Translations under genes and position numbers: made by a program | Shown: one piece after another, positions 6,302 to 9,029 of the stretch | How the letters are laid out: every line of letters starts with the position of its first letter | Position numbering within the stretch: position 1 is the first letter of the stretch | Notes under the pieces: generated by a model | The model's database searches: none | What the model was told of the DNA's origin: nothing | What the model saw: only the letters and a program-made list of their open reading frames with translations | Source: Rubrivivax sp. | GTDB taxonomy: Bacteria; Pseudomonadota; Gammaproteobacteria; Burkholderiales; Burkholderiaceae_C | Assembly (NCBI GenBank): GCA_027484885.1 | Contig: JAIXSD010000096.1 | Location: 1 to 9,029 of the forward strand | Length of the DNA: 9,029 nucleotides | Direction: 5' to 3'

Positions 6302-6313
6302 TCCTGAGTTTCA

Positions 6314-6583
6314 ATGATCAAGTCCACGCTCACCATCAGCAACAAACTGGGCCTGCACGCCCGCGCCTCGGCCAAGCTGACCAAGCTGGCGGGCAGCTTT
6401 CAGTGCGAGGTCTTCATGAGCCGCAACAGCCGGCGCGTCAATGCCAAGAGCATCATGGGCGTCATGATGCTGGCGGCCGGCTTGGGCTCGCAGGTCGAGC
6501 TGGAGACGGATGGTGCCGATGAGCAAGCCGCTCAGGACGCCATCACCGCCTTGGTCAACGACAAATTCGGCGAAGGCCAGTGA
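6314..6583 (+). CDS. ptsH: Phosphocarrier protein HPr
   Basis: The product is an 89-residue cytoplasmic phosphocarrier that takes phosphate from Enzyme I and passes it to EIIA proteins. The phosphorylation site is LGLHARAS with His15 followed by Arg17, as in all HPr proteins. The regulatory loop NAKSIMGVMMLAAGLGS contains Ser46 in the form that HPr kinase/phosphorylase recognises; hprK is not in the window but is common in betaproteobacteria. The length is normal for HPr (85-90 residues). The start at 6314 is supported by family length and the GGAG upstream. The gene follows the EIIA gene on the same strand, but unlike the usual ptsH-ptsI order the next gene lies on the opposite strand, and ptsI resumes 1 kb later. 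Confidence 0.97.
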   Translation: MIKSTLTISNKLGLHARASAKLTKLAGSFQCEVFMSRNSRRVNAKSIMGVMMLAAGLGSQVELETDGADEQAAQDAITALVNDKFGEGQ

Positions 6584-6592
6584 GCCCCGCCC

Positions 6593-6614
6593 GGGCGGCC
6601 TTTACTGGCCGCCC
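6593..6614. terminator. Hairpin between convergent ptsH and olsB-like gene
   Basis: GGGCGGCC (6593-6600) and GGCCGCCC (6607-6614) form a perfect 8-bp all-G/C stem with a 6-nt loop, TTTACT. It lies 9 bp after the ptsH stop, and the stop codon of the opposing gene (6602-6604) is inside the loop. No T-run follows on either strand. A shared bidirectional terminator is likely, though not of the canonical U-tract type. Confidence 0.6.
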
Positions 6615-7459
6615 ATGAAGTGCCGGCGGTAGCGCGAGGGCAGGTCGGCCAGGCGCATCATCATCGGCAGATCGGCGGTGTTGAAATCAGGATCCCAGGC
6701 CGGGGCACCCAGGATGCGGGCGCCGCAGCGCAGATAGCCCTTGATCAGCGGCGGCGCTTCCACCACCAGATCGTGGCGCAGCTCTTCCACCGGCAGCGGC
6801 AGGCGAGGGCGCACCTGCCACTCGATGCTGGCCAGATGGCTTTGTTCCAGCTGCTTCCACAGGCTGGCCGCGAAATGGCCGCCGTCGCGCATGCTGACGC
6901 TGGCGCAGCCGATCATGGTGTCCAGCTTGTTGCGCATCATGAATTCCGCCAGCGCGCCCCAGAGTGCCATGATGGCACCGCCCGAGCGGTGGTCCGGGTG
7001 GATGCAGGAGCGGCCCAGCTCCACCATTTGCTCGCGCAGGCCGCGCAGGCGGGTCAGGTCGAACTCGGTTTCGCTGTACCAGCCTCCGGCTTGCCTGGCC
7101 GCGGCCGGAGTCAGCACGCGGTAGGTGCCAATCACCTGGCCGATGCGACCATGGGCATCGACCTCGCGCACCAGCAGGTGTTCGCAGAAGGCGTCGAAGG
7201 TGTCGATGTCGTGGCGGGCCGGTGCTCCGGCCGGCACGCTCAGGCGGGCGCCCATTTCTTCGGCGAAGACCTGGTAGCGCAGGCGCTGGGCTTCGCGCAC
7301 ATCGTCTTCATGCCGGGCCCAGCTGACGTCCAGACGCGCAGGTGCCGCGGCAACCGGCGCCGGGCGCAGGGCCGCTGGCGGCGTCATGCCGGGGCGGCGC
7401 TCGGTCTTCAGAGCGCGCAGATCGGAGAAGGGCAGCGTGGGCAGCGGAAGATCCCTCAT
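6602..7459 (-). CDS. olsB: OlsB-like ornithine N-acyltransferase (GNAT family)
   Basis: The product is a 285-residue cytoplasmic or membrane-associated acyltransferase of the OlsB/Acetyltransf_5 type. OlsB moves a 3-hydroxyacyl chain from acyl carrier protein to the alpha-amino group of ornithine, making lyso-ornithine lipid; OlsA then adds the second chain, but no olsA is in the window. Family motifs: LRYQVFAEEMGA (about residues 59-70), DIDTFDAFCEHLLV (84-97), and the acyl-carrier binding loop VELGRSCIHPDHRSGG (146-161) followed by IMALWGALAEFM. The C-terminus PPLIKGYLRCGARILGAPAWDPDF is also typical. The start at 7459 is chosen for its GAGG site 6 nt upstream and the otherwise unusual residues further out; an ATG at 7495 is possible. 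The N-terminal 45 residues are Pro/Ala-rich and poorly conserved in style. The gene sits opposite to and between ptsH and ptsI. A related acyltransferase of unknown acceptor cannot be ruled out. Confidence 0.8.
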   Translation of the reverse strand: MRDLPLPTLPFSDLRALKTERRPGMTPPAALRPAPVAAAPARLDVSWARHEDDVREAQRLRYQVFAEEMGARLSVPAGAPARHDIDTFDAFCEHLLVREVDAHGRIGQVIGTYRVLTPAAARQAGGWYSETEFDLTRLRGLREQMVELGRSCIHPDHRSGGAIMALWGALAEFMMRNKLDTMIGCASVSMRDGGHFAASLWKQLEQSHLASIEWQVRPRLPLPVEELRHDLVVEAPPLIKGYLRCGARILGAPAWDPDFNTADLPMMMRLADLPSRYRRHFMGGQ

Positions 7460-7491
7460 TGGTGGCCTCGAGCGGTTCGTTGTTGGCCTCG
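7459..7491 (-). promoter_or_regulatory. olsB ribosome site within a 21-bp-spaced direct repeat
   Basis: On the minus strand CGAGGCCACCAATG ends with the start codon at 7459-7457 and contains GAGG (7469-7466). A near copy, CGAGGCCAACAACG (7491-7478), lies exactly 21 bp upstream and has ACG where the start codon would be. Twelve of 14 bases match. The real site has good spacing and decides the start. Confidence 0.6.
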
Positions 7492-7509
7492 CCATGCTCG
7501 GCGGCCGCA

Positions 7510-7549
7510 ATGACGGGGCCGTGACGCTGGAATGACGTCTCGATGACGC
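7510..7549 (-). promoter_or_regulatory. Four 11-bp-phased repeats resembling a Pho box
   Basis: On the plus strand ATGACGG (7510-7516), GTGACGC (7521-7527), ATGACGT (7532-7538) and ATGACGC (7543-7549) are spaced exactly 11 bp apart. Read toward olsB on the minus strand they are GCGTCAT, ACGTCAT, GCGTCAC and CCGTCAT. The known PhoB box is two or more CTGTCAT units, each followed by 4 bp, also with an 11-bp period. Matches to CTGTCAT are 5, 5, 4 and 6 of 7. The 4-bp spacers are GC-rich, not AT-rich. The array ends about 50 bp before the olsB start. Binding by PhoB or another OmpR-family regulator is inference. Confidence 0.55.
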
Positions 7550-7569
7550 CGGTCTTGAGCCGTCGGCGC

Positions 7570-7578
7570 TGCTAAAGT
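7570..7578 (+). promoter_or_regulatory. Possible extended -10 box for ptsI
   Basis: TGCTAAAGT contains TAAAGT (4 of 6 to TATAAT) preceded by an extended -10 TG, and ends 6 nt before the ATG at 7585. TTGAGC at 7555-7560 is too close (12 bp) to be its -35 box. There is no Shine-Dalgarno sequence, so the message would be leaderless or nearly so. Confidence 0.4.
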
Positions 7579-7584
7579 CGGCGC

Positions 7585-9029
7585 ATGAGCTTCCAGGTCT
7601 TTGGTATCCCTGTTTCGCGCGGCGTGGCCATCGGCCGGGCGGTGCTGGTGGCGTCCAGCCGGGTCGATGTGGCGCATTACTTCATCGCTGAGGCGCAGAT
7701 CGAATCGGAAATCCAGCGCGCCCTGCGAGCCCGCGATGTGGTGGCCGCCGAGCTGGAGGCCCTCAAGCAAGACCTGCCCGGCGACGCCCCGCATGAACTG
7801 GCGGCCTTGCTCGATGTCCACCTGATGCTGCTGCATGACGATGCGCTGACCGGTGCGACCAAGCAATGGATCATCGAGCGCCACTACAACGCCGAGTGGG
7901 CGCTGTCGGCCCAGCTGGAAGTGCTGGCCCGGCAGTTCGACGAGATGGAAGACGACTACCTGCGCGAGCGCAAGGCCGACCTGGAGCAGGTGGTCGAGCG
8001 GGTGCTCAGCGCCCTGGCGCGCGAGCAAGGCCATGCGCCGGTCGATGCCGCCAGCGTGGTACAGCGTGATTTCGCCGGCGAAGACCCGTTGCTGCTGGTG
8101 GCGGCGGACATCGCGCCGGCCGACATGATGCAATTCAAGCGCAGTGTGTTCCACGGTTTCATCACCGACATCGGTGGCAAGACCTCGCACACCGCCATCG
8201 TGGCCCGCAGCATGGACATCCCGGCCGTCGTCGGCACGCGCGAGGCTTCGCGCCTCATCCGCCACGACGATTGGGTCATCATCGACGGCGATGCTGGCGC
8301 GGTGATCGTCAACCCCTCGCCCATCATGCTGGAGGAATACCGCTTCCGTCAGCGCCAGAGCGAGCTGGAGCGCGCCCGCCTGACCCGCTTGCGCCACACG
8401 CCGGCGGTGACGCTGGACGGCGAGCGCGTCGAGCTGCACGCCAATATCGAGTTGCCAGCGGACGCGGCCGGAGCCATTGAATCCGGCGCCACAGGCGTGG
8501 GCCTGTTCCGCAGCGAGTTCCTGTTCATGAACCGCGGTGGTGAGCTGCCCAGCGAAGAGGAGCAGTTCATCGCCTACAAGGCGGCGGTCGAGGCCATGCG
8601 CGGCATGCCGGTGACCATCCGCACGGTGGATGTGGGCGCAGACAAACCGCTCGACCGCATGAGTGCCAGCGAGCTGCGCCACGAGCATGTGCTCAACCCG
8701 GCCATGGGTTTGCGTGCCATCCGCTGGAGCCTGGCCGAGCCCAGCATGTTCCGCCAGCAGCTGCGTGCGATCTACCGCGCCAGTGCTTTTGGCAAGGTGC
8801 GCTTGCTGATTCCGATGGTGGCGCATCTCGGCGAGGTGCGGCAGATCTTGGAATCGGTCAAGAAGGTGCAGCAGCAGCTGACCGATGCCGGCCAGGCCTT
8901 CACGAAAGTGGATCTGGGCGTGATGGTGGAGATTCCCGCGGCGGCCGTGATGCTGCCGCTGATCTTGCGCCATGTCGATTTCGTTTCGGTCGGCACCAAT
9001 GACTTGATTCAGTACACCCTGGCCATTGA
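7585..9029 (+). CDS. ptsI: PTS Enzyme I (3' end outside window)
   Basis: Enzyme I autophosphorylates from phosphoenolpyruvate and passes the phosphate to HPr in the cytoplasm. The open frame runs 481 whole codons from the ATG at 7585 to the window edge, which cuts the next codon after two bases. The family length is about 575-590, so roughly 100 residues are missing. The start MSFQVFGIPVSRGVAIGRA is typical. The active site is GGKTSHTAI with His202 (E. coli His189). PEP-binding residues are in place: Arg309 in GLFRSEFLFM, RTVDVGADKPL, the arginine of AMGLRAIRWSL, Glu449 in MVEIPAAA and the pair Asn472-Asp473 in GTNDLIQYTLA. The domain order (HPr-binding helices, phosphohistidine domain, PEP-binding barrel) is normal. 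The catalytic cysteine loop and dimer helices lie beyond the window. It is divergent from olsB, with 125 bp between starts, and separated from ptsH by that gene. Confidence 0.97.
   Translation, partial: MSFQVFGIPVSRGVAIGRAVLVASSRVDVAHYFIAEAQIESEIQRALRARDVVAAELEALKQDLPGDAPHELAALLDVHLMLLHDDALTGATKQWIIERHYNAEWALSAQLEVLARQFDEMEDDYLRERKADLEQVVERVLSALAREQGHAPVDAASVVQRDFAGEDPLLLVAADIAPADMMQFKRSVFHGFITDIGGKTSHTAIVARSMDIPAVVGTREASRLIRHDDWVIIDGDAGAVIVNPSPIMLEEYRFRQRQSELERARLTRLRHTPAVTLDGERVELHANIELPADAAGAIESGATGVGLFRSEFLFMNRGGELPSEEEQFIAYKAAVEAMRGMPVTIRTVDVGADKPLDRMSASELRHEHVLNPAMGLRAIRWSLAEPSMFRQQLRAIYRASAFGKVRLLIPMVAHLGEVRQILESVKKVQQQLTDAGQAFTKVDLGVMVEIPAAAVMLPLILRHVDFVSVGTNDLIQYTLAI

Noticed and set aside
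7456..8973. Minus-strand open frame of 505 codons opposite ptsI
   Set aside because: It is rich in His, Gln and Gly with no motif, and lies wholly opposite a strongly conserved Enzyme I gene.
1..9029. CRISPR array, tRNA/rRNA, insertion sequence, prophage or defence system
   Set aside because: No regularly spaced long repeats, no RNA gene signatures, no transposase or integrase motifs and no terminal inverted repeats were seen; gene content and base use are uniform and housekeeping-like.

Overview
The window is 9 kb of GC-rich, densely coding chromosomal DNA, with nine genes (two cut by the window edges) and no rRNA, tRNA, mobile-element or CRISPR sequence that I could see. The gene set suggests a betaproteobacterium of the order Burkholderiales, perhaps near Roseateles, Rubrivivax or Leptothrix: an EIIA-Man/HPr/Enzyme I regulatory PTS, an OlsB-type acyltransferase, strong codon bias toward G/C third positions, and start regions of the 'TAAA-T / GATAAT + about 6 nt + ATG' type. 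This placement is inference; no taxonomic marker was searched.

Layout. Bases 1-960 hold the end of lipA (lipoyl synthase, plus strand). Four minus-strand genes follow, read from right to left: a CoA-transferase family III gene (5150-3840), a degenerate hybrid histidine-kinase-like gene (3685-2393), a membrane-anchored TlpA/thioredoxin-like gene (2356-1835) and a periplasmic family 3 solute-binding protein (1815-991). The last two are 19 bp apart and probably cotranscribed. The SBP gene converges on lipA across a hairpin that contains both stop codons. At 5151-5201 a short divergent intergenic region separates the CoA-transferase from a small lipoprotein gene (5202-5762, plus). Next come the PTS genes: EIIA-Man-like (5857-6252), ptsH (6314-6583) and ptsI (7585 to beyond the window end). 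ptsI is separated from ptsH by an opposite-strand olsB-like gene (7459-6602).

How the genes work together. The PTS proteins form a phosphorelay (PEP to Enzyme I to HPr to EIIA-Man) with no sugar permease visible, the pattern of a regulatory PTS. HPr keeps both His15 and Ser46. The OlsB-like protein would make lyso-ornithine lipid. Its upstream region carries four copies of a 7-bp element at an exact 11-bp period that resembles a tandem Pho box, which would suit phosphate-starvation control of ornithine lipid synthesis.

The most notable points are (1) this 11-bp-phased array at 7510-7549; (2) the kinase-like protein at 2393-3685, which has apparently lost the phospho-accepting histidine, the ATP-binding glycines and the receiver aspartates while keeping an intact frame; (3) a recurring -10-like box only 6-8 nt before the start codon at five genes, suggesting leaderless transcripts; and (4) the split of ptsH from ptsI by olsB.
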